The notes below the pieces were generated by a model. It did no database searches and was not told where the DNA came from. It worked only from the letters and a program-made list of their open reading frames with translations. A stretch of 64,000 nucleotides of DNA from Litomosoides sigmodontis (taxonomy: Eukaryota > Nematoda > Chromadorea > Rhabditida > Onchocercidae): the NCBI GenBank assembly GCA_963070105.1, contig OY718806.1:2374865-2438864 (forward strand), written 5' to 3'. Shown piece after piece: positions 18,044-34,600 of the stretch. The translations under genes were made by a program, and so were the position numbers. Numbering within the stretch: the stretch's first letter is position 1; each line of letters opens with the position of its first letter.

Positions 18044-21000
18044 ATGATGTGGCATCATCATTACATACTGTACATAATATCTCACTTCGTCACCGCAACT
18101 CAAAAAATACCACGTGGTCAAAATTTAATTGTATTCATCATTGATGGATATGGAAAGGCATTGTTGAATCAGTCAGATATTGGTTTTCAATTGCTAACTG
18201 AAAATGGTGTATACAGTGATTTCCTAAAGCCTGTTTATCCAACTCATAATTATCCAAATTGGATGAGCCTTGTAACAGGTCATCAATTCACTTATCATTT
18301 TAAGCTTTCCTCATTCAAAAATCATCCATCAATTTTGTAGCTTAGTTAGAGCTAAAAAAAAAGCAAGGAAAAAATTAGATTACATAAATGTTTTAAAACG
18401 AAAGTATAGTTATATGAAAAACCTTTCTCTTTTAATACTACTCTATATGTTATTGAAATTTAGTAGAAATTTCAATTTAAGACGTAAAAGTTCACAGTTG
18501 AAAGCCTTAATAATAAGAATTTCTTATGATTATAGGTCTGTATGCAGAGAATCATGGTTTTGGTGCTAATTACATGTGGGATAGAGCTAGAAATAGACGA
18601 TTCTGGAAGGGTGAAACGAATGTTGTTGGCGATAGTTGGTGGCCTGATGGTGTTGTACCGGCGTGGTACAGCACGGGTAAATCGAACGTTGATGTTCATT
18701 GCTACTGGATGCCTGGATGTGATGTGAATTTTTAGATTCTGCTTTTTTTTAATGCTCGAAATTTAGAGAGGAATAATAAGCGCAAGCAAAAAGAGAAATG
18801 CTTTCTGTTAATTAATCAATTTCAGTTTGGAAATGATTGGTTAATGATTTGTGTTAGCTAAATTTGTGTAAGATAGAAAAAATGAGGGTTAAAGTTTGGA
18901 CAAGACAAGAAAGAATAATTCCAAATACAAGAAGTATTAATCAAAGTGAACTATTAACTTGTTATTATTCTCTCCTTTTTATTCCAATTTTTTTTTCTTG
19001 ATCAATTAATATAATTAATCTTTGAATTTATTATATATTTTAAATAGGATAATATTTTCAGCTTCCATATCAAGATATGATTGTACACGTGCCACAAGAG
19101 CGTAAGTATAACGCTTCAGTACCAGAACAAACCGATGCATTTATGTCCTATTTTCCGGAAATAGTCGAACAAATTACCAAATATCAATCGTATAAACAAC
19201 AAGTAATTTAGCTAAATAATTTCGTCATTTTCAATGTATATTGTTGAATTTAATTAATTGTAGCAATATTTGGTTTGATTAAATAATGAATGAATGTATT
19301 GAATGGATCAATGTGAAAATTAATAGCATTGAAATCATTTCAAGTAAAGTATTTTAGTTTTTTCTACTTCGATATGGTGGCGTACAGGCAGCACTGGAAA
19401 CGTACGGTCTACACAGTGATGAGTTAAAGCAGGCTCTCATTAACGTCGATTTGAGTCTTCTTTTATTACAGGTTATCACTCATTTTGTGTTTTCGTCGCC
19501 ATCCTTACATGAAACTCAGTTTTGGAAAGTGTACTTTAGAGAGAAGAAAAAAAGAAAGTGCCACTATTGCATTTGCTAAAAGCTGCAGTTGAATAGATAT
19601 TAGGAAGCTATTAGAGTTAAAAGTATATAAAATGCCTCGCTCATATTACAGCAAAAAATTGAAGCAGCAAAGCTTTTTGAATCAACAAATTTGATGGTAA
19701 TTTCAACACACGGTCTGTACGCAGTGGAACAAGAAGAGCAATTTTTCATCGAAGAATGTCTAACCGATTATTCAAAAATTCAAAAAGTAGTGAATCATCA
19801 TGCAATGATGATGATTTTCACAAATCCTGATGAGGCTAATGAGGTATGCAAGACATTTCTATTATGCTGAAAATGATTAGGTCTAATAAAACCAAATTAA
19901 AATTATCATCATTTCAATTATGGAACATTGTATATGATAACGCAAATGATAAATAGTTACACATTTCACAATCTTCCATATGCTCGCAAGCACTATTTGC
20001 ATAAATTATTATTTCGTTTATTTCTGTAAGTGTACCTGTAAGGGTTTTTTTTTCTAGGTATTTCTTGAGTTGAAATTGTGCGATCAGTGGGCACCGATGG
20101 GTGATTATGATGAAAATGAACAACCACTTGTATCGGTTTATCAAACAGCCGAATTACCGGATCGTTATCATTGGAAAAATTTTCAATATATGCCAGAAAT
20201 TGTACTGATCACTCGACTAGGTGCAACTGTCTTGACGGTATTACCATCGTTGCACTTGTGATTTGCTGGGGAAAAAAAGATGGAGGAAAAAACGGATATT
20301 AAAATTTTTCACACAAATTCATTAATGCAGTTTTATTATTGCTAATTAGTTAATTTTAAAATAAATAAGTGGGCAGGATTGCAGCAAAGTACCATCATTT
20401 TACAGCGTGAACTACCTTCGCTGCCATTGCATGAGGAACAAGAAAAAGACATTCTATTAACTGGTGGTTGGGATAATGAAAATTTCAATATGCATGGCAT
20501 TTTTTTTGCTCGAGGACCTGGTAAGTGAGTTTTACAGATTGGAAGAGAGAATGAATGCATTTGCGCCAGTTCATTTTATCTGATGAAAAATTAATGTTGC
20601 GTAATATTTAAGTGATTCATTGCTATTGAAAATAAACACATCGTAATTTTTAACTATAAAAAATTTTAAGTTAATTTTTATGACGTTTTACACTGACTGA
20701 AATAATCATTATTATTTCTTTCAGCATTTAAAGAGGATTATGAAGCGTCAGATATCAGTGTAGTTGACATCTATCAGGTAAACTCAATACCTACATTTAT
20801 TATTGCAAGTTTTTGTTTTTTTTTTTCAAAAAAATTTCTGGCTTTTGAAAACGTCAAGTTCTGATTCAATTCTTTCTTTCCTCTACATCATTTATTCACT
20901 ACTAAATTTAAAATGAATTGCCAAGCAATTACATATTTGACTATCAATTAATGAATATTGATTAAAAAATAAACAGCAATTTGTTCCGCTCCAATTAACA

Positions 21001-21289
21001 ATTTTCTACTTTGCATTATTCCCGAACACAGACGAAAGTTTTGCTACACTTACCACTTCATTTAACACAGGTGATGATGAATATATTTGGAATTGAGCCG
21101 CCACATCGACATAACGGTACATGGTCCAACGTGGAAGATTTCCTGAGCAGCGGTTGGGAAACTCGATCAGTTCCAGAGAATATGAGAGCATTTACTGCAA
21201 CCAATTGCCAATTATCCATCCTGTGCTTTATCACACTGATCTCATCCTTTATCATTTATGATCAATGTTTGTTCTCACTGATATTATGA
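18044..21289 (+). CDS. ENPP-family (nucleotide pyrophosphatase/phosphodiesterase-like) protein, predicted catalytically inactive
   Basis: Nine exons: 18044-18278, 18536-18723, 19062-19202, 19358-19471, 19652-19843, 20058-20237, 20406-20520, 20725-20777 and 21071-21289. All phases agree, giving about 478 aa. An N-terminal hydrophobic stretch (residues 7-18) is a likely signal peptide, and a hydrophobic C-terminus suggests a membrane or GPI anchor. Family landmarks: IDGYG (Asp34), PTHNYPNWMSLVTG, GLYAENHGF, ISTHGL, an RYHWKN block like the family's LPKRxHY, TGGWDN, FARGPAFKEDYE and EPPHRHNGT. In active ENPPs a Thr or Ser before the [FY]PN is the nucleophile; here it is Asn69. By alignment the metal ligands become Gln198, Glu202, Thr245 and Gly370; only Asp34 and His246 remain. 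The exon-7 acceptor could lie upstream, adding 13 residues. The inactive call is inference from hand alignment. Confidence 0.92.
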
Positions 21290-21564
21290 CAATTTAACCA
21301 TAGTGAGATATTCAGTTTAATGCATTCCCGACAATCCTCTACTTACTCATTCATTCTTCATTCCTAAAGAAAACGAGGATGTGAGGTGTTTTGAAAATAC
21401 TAAAAAAATTTGTAGAAATTATATATTATATTGAATTCTCCACTCTAGATTATATTTAAATTATAAAAATGCCAACCATCATAGCCGTTTTACTGTGTAA
21501 AAAGTGAAGAGTGTGATAACATTGCCACTCACTCATTACAGTTCAAACATACATAATTCATTTG

Positions 21565-22790
21565 TTATGTTCTATCAGATCGCTGCGTCAAAGTTAACTG
21601 CACACTTGCTCGCTGATTTTGTCTAAAATTTATTCGGAAATTACCACCGCAACTTACCGCTGGAAGCACACAGTAGAGCATATAAGACTTGATGAATACG
21701 GATTTTAAGTGGGACGATAATCTCTGTTTGTTAAATTTAGTAACCTGAAAATGCAATTTAGAAAGGTTGCAGTAAACGTTGGAAGCGCTTGCAATTTGCA
21801 AGACCGTTCTTCCAGCACCATGCATAATAGAACATACTGCTAAAATGATCGGCAAGTTAGCAAGTTGAATGATGCCTTAATGTGAAGAATGGTTAAAAAC
21901 TTGATAACCCATAAACAGATGTGATCACCTAAAAATTTCCAGCTTCCCCTGCTATGAATGCTCTAAAACTTGAAAATCATTTCAATGTCACGCCAATACC
22001 GTGATGATCGAACTTTTATACGAATTTTACAGCTATAAAAAGTTCGATTTCTCCTCATCTGTTTTGCAACTTCGAAGGAAACGAAAAATTCAAGCAATGA
22101 TTCAATTTCAAGAAGGTAATAAAGAAAATTTTATTATAGTTTGGACCATCACGTATATGTTTACCACATTCTTTCGATCCACACTAGTAAGAAATACAAA
22201 ATTTATAACGAATGAAAGGAACCATCACTTGTAAAAAACGACTGGACAGTGTTGCACCCAATGCAAAAATACAAGTTATGGCAGTTTTTGGAATAAAATA
22301 TAAAATGTGAGTAGAAAATTATAGTGTGGGTAAAACAATTTTACAAAAAAAGAAAGCATAAACAACACCAATGAAAGAAGTACGAATTCACAACCCACAA
22401 ACAAAAGCAGTTAATGGTACAGCGAAGAAAATCTAAGAAAATTTAAATTAAACTAAATGACCTCGCATAACCAATAAAATGAACGAGTAATCAATGGAAC
22501 TTAAACCAAAGGTTACAGATACTAATAAGAGATTATAAGGTAGGTCCGGGACGAAAGCAACGCTGAAGGTAACTTTCTCAAAAGTATGTTGAAGAAATAG
22601 GTGCTGTGCATGGAACTTAATTTCAGCATATCTTTCGGAATTAGGTAAAAGCTGAAATGCAATTTGAATGTTGTAGAATAATTAAAGGGATGACATGAAC
22701 AACACCAAAAACAATGTAATGCACAAAAGATAAGAATATTATAGATGTGTGTTGAAAAATAGTACGTCCAGCGAAAGTCTTAATAAAGGC
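21565..22790 (-). CDS. Unidentified multi-pass membrane protein, possibly decayed
   Basis: Several minus-strand segments look coding and hydrophobic. The piece 22651-22462 follows a CATTTCAG acceptor, reads through continuously with EKVTFSVAFVPDLPYNLLLV, and ends at a CGAG/GTCATT donor. Another near 22780-22720 contains TFAGRTIFQHTSIIFLSF. One near 22255-22175 contains FIPKTAITCIFALGATL, and a final open frame from about 21875 to 21565 contains ANLPIILAVCSIMHGAGR. The model does not close: an in-frame TGA precedes the first piece (CCATGATCTGCC), and the piece at 22255 has no AG acceptor. It is either a gene whose exons I misplaced or a pseudogene. It begins only about 60 bp past the Suv4-20 stop on the same strand, as in nematode operons. 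No family is recognised. Confidence 0.35.
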
Positions 22791-22850
22791 AGATCATGGA
22801 GGAAATGTTTTCCCAATATTATGACTGAAGATTTTTGAGATGGAATTGGC

Positions 22851-25712
22851 TTAGCCAGAACTAGGCGTCAGTAGACTGTGAAATGCGATTTTATAATAAG
22901 GATGCACTTTGATTCTGCGTCTTTGGTGGATATCACTTGAATTTGTTTCTGAATCATTGTACTGGACTTTATTTGCAGGTCTTTCCTCTCTGCTGTAACT
23001 CATACCATCACGTAAACCTCTTTCGGAAGCGCCATTATAACCGTCATCGTCATCTTTATAGCATTCATTTTCATCAAAAACTGTTGAAAGAACATCATGA
23101 CTTTTCGAAATATATGGTTTTGAACAATTAATGACTTCTTCTAAGCTATTGGATTCAGAAGGCGAGTGACTCTCACTGACTTCTGCGTCACTTCCATTGG
23201 ACGAAGTACTGCAGCCACTGTGATTGCTAGAAGCTGATCGAGACTCCGAATCGTCATCAGAGCACTGCCCATTTTTGACATCACGGTTAGCAATGGAATT
23301 AAGGGAATCTTGTGATAAAGAGATCAAATGAGATTCATTAATAAAGCTCATAGTTGTTGCAACAGCCGCAAGCATATGTAAACCATTCTCTGATGTACCC
23401 TCTGCATGGCTCAACTGGCTAGACGTTCGACTATTCAACCTACTAGAGCGATCAAGTTGTGTGCACCCATTATTTCTTGCTGATTTTCTTCGTTTTGCAG
23501 TCCGACACACACGAGATTCCTTTGTCCGAACCAAGTTACTAGATGCGTTCAAGTCGCTACCCCGTTTTCTAGAACTATCTACTTTTGCACCATTCACGAT
23601 CACACGCGGTAAGTCATCCATCCAATCCTGCATATGGGGCGCATTCGAGCACGATGTAACCGATGTAGGCGAAGATGTTTTTATGTTGCCCCTAAGCTTC
23701 TGCTGACTTCTAGTGACGCAGTGACCATTATTCACTTTTCCAGCCTTTTTTTTTGGACAAGTTACAGAATCTTTCGTTTGCAGTTCTGGAAAAAATTTTG
23801 ATGTTATTTCTTAAATATATTTGCTTCAAACTTTCATTATTTCTTATATTAGCGTTATAAAACAACCACATACCTTCAGCTAAAAAGATATGAGATACAT
23901 CCCGGACAGCAGCACCAACATGTCGACGAAGCGTCATTCTTGTGTTCATCGGATTTGATTCTGGCACATGACGACAACGCCTCGAATCCGTTACACGAAA
24001 TTTATAACTGCTACTGGATTCTTTTGATTTGTCCTTATTTTTTTCCAAAGAAGTAGCTGATACCATCAAACTTGTAAAGGAACCTTTGCAAGCACTGCAA
24101 ATAAACTTGTTACTCACAAATCTAAAACTCCCTAAAATCGCAAACCTTGATTAAGGGATTGTTCACCGAACATATACTTAAATAGCAAGAAACTAAAAAA
24201 GACTTAAATAGTAACAAGTAAAATCATGTCAAGATCATACATGGTATGCAAAACACTCATGTGCAAGTATATATAGACGGATTGAGACTTAAAATGGTAG
24301 AAGCACGAAATAAAACATGCCGTTCACACGTCAGACATTCGCAGCGGCTATTGTTATCACCAAAAAAGTTGTCGCCATAATAAGCCGTAATTTCTTCTCC
24401 TAAAGCAATGTCACGTAGCACCTGAAATTAAGCACAATCCATAATTTGTAAACTACTGATAGTTAAAAAGGATTGCTGAAAATTCTATGGACTGAACCAC
24501 TGAACTATACCTGTACAACAGCGGCATAGCTATTTGGAACAAATTTACAATTGGGATAACAATCGTGGTTGATATAAGCAGCAGGACCAAGCCACAACTG
24601 AGCTCTTTGTTTCCTGGAATTATTATCCATATGAGAAGCGTAATTCAACAGACTGATAGTGCAATAAATTCCATACCTTGTACTATACATGACAGAAAAA
24701 TCATTGACATCTTTTCGCAACAGTTGAGATTCTTCTTCGTGACTGAGATCACCAATAACACCCACCAAACTACCAATAACATCACCTTTTTGCCTGAAAT
24801 GATTAAAATAAAGATGGCTTCCTAAACTACTACACTAACATGATAGTAATGTAGAGTCGAAAGAACTGTACTATTATTTAGTATAAACCAAAATTACAGG
24901 ACGTCGATCGACCTCGGAAAAAATCGATAATTTGAGAGACATATAAGTTATCGTGATGAGACTTAATGAATTTCAGGTAAAAAGTTATATGTACCACGAC
25001 TTCGTAGCAATTAGCATTCCACCAAGGCGATTTTCCGTTTTGTAACGGTGGCATGCTTGAACTGTAAAGCCTGAATCAGTGGAAAACATTCGCATGAACC
25101 GCAAAAGCTGAAAATGGGAGATTAAAGCACCGTTTCCACTTAATGGTAGATGGAATGCAGCAATCAGAAGATGGAACTAACGTGATCTCGAAAAGCAAGC
25201 TGCTGCTTTAGCGTCCGTCGCTTCAAGAATTTGGTGACTATGTTCACGTGGAAAATATCTCGAATTGCTGAGCACAAATCCTGATCTTCCATGTATTTGC
25301 TCAATATGTTTTTCAGTTTGATTAGTTCCTCGTGTTGCGGTGGACGGTAACTGTAAGCATTGTCAGTAGATAGCAGATAATTTATAAAGTTAGTCAGAAA
25401 GTATGCCAATATGCCTTTGTTCTGTGAGGTCTACACTTGATCATACTTAGGTGTAAAGTGCAGTATTTCAGTGATTTAGTAGTGGCAGCCTGACAAAACA
25501 TTTCGCTAACTTAACATTTGAATAACCGTCGGACTATCTTCAAGTGATAATTATACTCACTGAAGATTCATTTTATGAGTGCGAAAACCGAGAACCGGAT
25601 CAACGATAACACTAGTTGCCATATCATCGTTATCACAAAGTTCTTGTATTGTCATGCTGTGCTGTCCCGATGAACGATCCCGTAACAGGTATAATTCCGG
25701 ATTCAGATCCAT
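22851..25712 (-). CDS. set-4: Suv4-20/KMT5B-type histone H4 lysine-20 methyltransferase
   Basis: Nuclear enzyme expected to di- and trimethylate H4K20. Exons: 25712-25561, 25350-25182, 25107-24995, 24793-24677, 24613-24511, 24421 to about 24310, about 24121-23874 and 23785-22851. The start Met at 25712 is followed by [15 protein letters not shown] and [12 protein letters not shown], the conserved N-terminal block. [36 protein letters not shown] (SET core, residues 190-206), [14 protein letters not shown] and the post-SET zinc motif CECLTCER follow, all close to animal Suv4-20. The C-terminal tail (exons 7 and 8) is long, low-complexity and rich in Ser, Asp and Arg, with a Lys/Arg cluster near CRTAKRRKS that may be a nuclear localisation signal. 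The junction from CECLTCERH to the exon starting near 24121 does not splice in phase with a GT donor and stays unresolved. Family identity is secure. Confidence 0.95.
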
Positions 25713-29579
<3,867 letters not shown>

Positions 29580-29689
29580 ACTATTTGCATGCATTATTAT
29601 TTACCACTACTACTACTGTTACTATTAATATTATCAATTATTATTATCAGCTATCACTATTATCGTTTATTACTGTTGTTATAGCTGTT

Positions 29690-31616
29690 AAAACCACTTT
29701 TTCTTGTGTTTGTTGAAATTCTCTAATATAGTGGAAGATACAAGTCTAATTTACTAATTATCGTCATTTTCAACATTTTTATCCATCCACTGATATCAAC
29801 CAAAACAATTTATCAACACTTCATGTGATTTCAATAATTCGTCGGCGATCTGCATGAGAACCAACTCGTTTCGTTACATTCATCCATTCCTTCTTCATCA
29901 GAAATCCCTTTGGTTTTATTTCAAATTCCTTTTTTCTTCCTTTTTCTAATTATCTCAGTGATTCTCGACTGCTCACAAGTATTTTTACACGAAATTACTC
30001 AGATTTAATATGAAATTTTAACTGTATGCGTTTTCGTTTTTTTTCTATTATTTAAAATTACAAAAAAAGGCAAGCTAATTGTATTAATTGGCAAAAAGTA
30101 GTAAAAAAAATGCATCAAATATTAATTTGCAGAAAAAAATTTTTATAAAAAGCTTGTAAAAAATTTACAATTAAAAAGCATAAATACATGTATTTTTTTA
30201 ATTATTAGCATTTTTTAAATTATTTCCATATTCCCTTATCACTTCTTTCCTTGCAAATTCTTTATTGCCTATTAGTATTACCTATAAAATTCTTTATTAC
30301 CTATCAGGTGCAGTTTAGAATAAATAATTTCATTCCGAAAAAATATCAATGATGTAAGTGGAAGAGAGAGAGAGATGGAAAAAGAAGGAGAAGGAGAGAG
30401 AGAGAGAGAGACAGAAAAGGGGGAAAAGGAAAAATTTGATTTTCCCAATAATTTCCCGACAAATTGGTGTTGTAGGAATTAAACTTGTTTGCACTAATGT
30501 CAACAAATTTTCCTTTCTCTCTTTTTTGTTTGCGGAAAAGTAACATCTTTAAACAATGACTCACAGTAATAGTCACTTCTAAATTTATCGGTAAATATTT
30601 CATCAGTCAATTGCTCACACATTAACAGTAATGATATGAAGCATTTCAAACCTAATTGTTCCTTTTATTTCATTTTAAATTTGATTTTTTACATCCCTTT
30701 ATCTTCTCAAATTGTTACCATTATTTCTATGGTGAAATTTGATATTACACTTTGATTTAATGATTTTAACGAAACATAAAATTTATCAAATCTTCCTCCT
30801 TCCTTCATCATTGCACTGCTCGTTGAATTATCCTCACATATTTGTGTGTGAAAAATTGTCGAAAAGGTATAAAATTAATAATATGTGTAGGTGAAAACGA
30901 AAAAAAAAAGATTAACTCATATTCTTTGCCTCTATCATTCTCAGTGGTTGAGAATTTACGCAAATTTTTACTGCTTATTATTTGCAGTAATTAATAGCAA
31001 TGAATGCATTCAACCAAAAAGTATTGATAGGAAAAGTAAAGTTAAAAATGACAGCAAGTAACTTTTCCAATGCTAATTAGCCCCTCATACCTTCACATTA
31101 ATAAAGTTATTTGTGAGAGGAGTGGAAAATCTGGTTATGTGATGTAAGTGTATGAAGTGTTTTAAAACGCTGACTGTTGTATAGCTTGAAAGTACAGTGC
31201 AACACTTCGTTAGCATTTAGCACTTACTGCTTTAATGTTGGTAGCACAATTTTTTAGTGAATTAGAAACTTTTGAAATTTCCAATCCATTTCTTCCTCTT
31301 TCTCTTTTGCTTGTTCCAATGTATCGGCTGTTACAGTTTTACTTTCCTTTGTTTTTTTCCTCATATATAACTTCTAATTCACTTACAAAATTTAAAAGAC
31401 TCAAAAAACTGCTAAAAAAGTAAATCTAGTAGCGTAATAGAAAAATGCATATCATAGCCTGAAATAATACCAGTGCAACATATAGTGTCAGATACTGGTA
31501 CCACACATAGTGTTAGATGGGCACTGGTACCACATATTTCACTGTTCATGATAAATATGCCGTTATTTATGAAATAATTATGAATTTATTTTTACAACAA
31601 AACGTAAACTTTGCAG
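29690..31616. other. Intergenic region upstream of the GRIP golgin gene
   Basis: AT-rich, with a purine-rich GA/GGA patch at 30361-30425. At 31481-31540 an imperfect repeat of a TAGTGT-AGAT-ACTGGTACCACA unit occurs twice, spaced 25-29 bp. No exon is supported. Confidence 0.6.
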
Positions 31617-31617
31617 T
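31607..31617 (+). promoter_or_regulatory. Possible spliced-leader acceptor for the golgin gene
   Basis: AACTTTGCAG/T is a good nematode 3' splice site 20 bp before the chosen start codon, and no upstream coding exon was found. In nematodes this layout usually means SL trans-splicing. A cis-intron in the 5' UTR is the alternative. Confidence 0.4.
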
Positions 31618-31636
31618 GAGCGATTTCCGTGTAATA

Positions 31637-34600
31637 ATGTATAATCAGGAAAATCAAAGTGATAAGAGAATTGATGAACAGTTTGCTTTATCACTACCAT
31701 GTGATAATGTTGTTAAGGGTAGATTGTACATTAAACCAACGAAACTATCGTACTCCTCGTATTCGGACGAATGTTTCGATGCAACTAAGCAATCTTCGGA
31801 TACCTGTGATCAACACTCGAGCGAAACATCAACGGTTACTTAGCTTATTGCTTTCTTTTTCATATTCATATAAAATTTATTAATAAACTAATTGAATTTG
31901 ATAATTTCATTGAGCTATAGTTTAAATATCAAAAAAAAAACAATAATTTTATAGACTTTGCAATCAACTTACGATCAATCAGGTAGTGGACGTCTTAGCA
32001 TTGATGATTCTGATTTGGTTGATGATTCAACCAGCGGTATGTTTTCTTTTTTCTTTTTTTTTTCTTTGTTTCTTAGCGACAGCTCACATTTAAATGATTT
32101 ACAGTTGGACTATTCGATGCTGTATTTTATTAATAAATGCTCCAAAATTTGTCACTTTTTTTTTTCCGTTTTTGCGATCGATGCTGTAAGACAGTGAGTG
32201 TGTTGTTGGTGCAGCTGGAAAATTTACGGTAGATAGACAGACGGACGGATAATTAATTGTGCTTAATGTATTAGTGCTGAAACCACGAATACTTTGTGCA
32301 TTAAAAATTATAGCAAATTAAAGCGTTTCACTTAAAACTTGTTCAAAATAAGCGAATCACCAATTTATGTGGCCGTTTAACTCAATGAGTTAATGAATAT
32401 TACTTACAGCAGCGCAACTGTCAACACCTTCTCCGATATCAGTCACATCAGCGTCGACGTCATCCTTCTATCCTACACTTAATGTTGGCGGTGAAGTGGA
32501 AATTAATCCGAAATATGCAAAGTATACTTTGCACTTTGCATTTATCACTTCACATTAAATTTTCAACCAAACACTTGTATTATTGTTATTTAGAATTGAG
32601 TGGTCGCAAGGCGGCAAAACTGATGAAAGTAGCAATTCGCGGGTCAACGATAGATATAAGGTAATTACTACAATTAAAAAAAAATTTACTACTCCTTGAG
32701 TAAGTGAAAAATTTCCATACAATATCCATTGTTAACCGTCCGGACAATTTACTGTGTGAAAGATGATCATGAAACCTTAGGTTTTGCATTAGCTTTTGAT
32801 CAATCTATCGGAGTAGTAGTAAGTGATTTGAACGAGCGAATGCTTCCTCAATCATTCTTGAAGAGTGTGCTATTGCTTAAATGAGTGAAATGTTTTTAGC
32901 GGCATATGTCTGTAAAGAGTCGCTTAAACGAGCTATGCGATATTATTGAAAAAAAAGATCGACAATTGAGAATTGTTCAAAATGGACTTAGTGAGAAGGA
33001 TTTGGAAATTGAAAAGTTGCATGATAGGATTAGAGCATTGGAGTACAATTGTGGAAGATTGCAATCAGTGATCGAATCTGTTGGGTATGGGTTGTTTGCC
33101 TTTCGTTTTGCATAAATTTTACATTAGCTATTTAAATTTCAACAATAAGATATTAAGTGAATTAGAAGTAAACAGACTAAAAAATTAAAAATTTCTGTTG
33201 AGTAAATTAGAAAATTTTATCCTAATTGAAACTTTTCCATTTGCTTTGCCTATACGATTTATCAAATTTCTTGCTTTTTCAAAAATTTAACACAAAAATT
33301 ACAATTAGCGAATTAATGTGGAGTAGTGAAATTGTTGCGCATTACACAAATTGAAATAACTTAAGCTAACGATCGATTTTTTTTTTGTGCAAAAAGTAAT
33401 TTTTGGATAAAATATGATAAACTCGCGCTAGATGTGATCATTCATCTTTATCGTTTTTTATCAGTTGATAACAGCAATCACCAAATGATGTTAACTCATT
33501 TAATCTTTTTTTTTTCTATCTGATTTGCTGAATAGCTTTGTCATTTATGATAATCATTTTTTCTATTTTTTCACAACTCTACGACAACCTTGAATAAGCA
33601 TTCTTTCTGCTTATTGCAGCGATGAGTCTGATCAAAATCAAATAAAGCTGCAAGAAACTATTAATGAACGTGACGGTTTACTTGTTAAAAATGCTTCACT
33701 CTCACGACAGGTACGGTACATACACGTACAATATTAGTAACATCAAAGTGTTAATTTTACAAAAAAAAAAAAAAAAAAAAGAGAAAGAAAAAGATTCGTG
33801 CAAAGTTGAAACAAGCGATAAAAATGATTCGTTATTTTGAAATAATTTAACAGTCATTTGGAGTGAAAAATTCATTCATCCACTGTACAACACTTCCCCA
33901 TCAACTTGCCCTTTTTCACTTCATTGCAAGTTTTAAACGAAAACTTTTCTTTCAAATAGTCTCAAATAGTCATATTTCCACAATGGATTGATCAGTTAAT
34001 GGTTATAAGATTAATATCTACAATATTAGTATTAAAAAATTTATTTTCCTATTTTACAGATTGAATTTGAGAAACGAGAATGGTCCATTGAGCGTGAACG
34101 TCTTTCAATGGATCTTGACGATGTTACCAGAGAACTTGAATTGCAAAAAATGATTTTAAATGGCGAAAATATTTCGGAAATCGTCCAGCGAGTAGGGAGA
34201 AAAAACTTTCGCCACTTGTTTCGCTTTGTTTACTTCGTTTGTTTGTTTGTTTACTAACAAATTAAGCGGAAAGAAATGAGGCAAAGAAAGAATAAAAGAG
34301 AAAACTTGTTTGTTTGTTTTCTTTACTAACAAATTAAGCGGAAAGAAATGAGGCAAAGAAAGAATGAAAAAAAAAACTTGTTTGTTTGTTTGTTTGCTTG
34401 TTTGTTTTTTTCGATATTTTCATGATAACTTGTTCTATCATAAATTTTACTAAAGTTGACATTTGTACAACTTTTTGAAAGTGTTCTTATTCACCTTTAA
34501 ATTAATACAATGAGCAAAAATAAGAAAAACGTGTTAAAATTTTAGTGGCAAACAAAAGTGTTTGAATTGGAAGGGATGATAACTGATCGAGATCGTGCAA

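Noticed and set aside
23461..23706. Plus-strand 81-residue open frame
   Set aside because: Shadow of the Suv4-20 last exon, which is the true coding strand.
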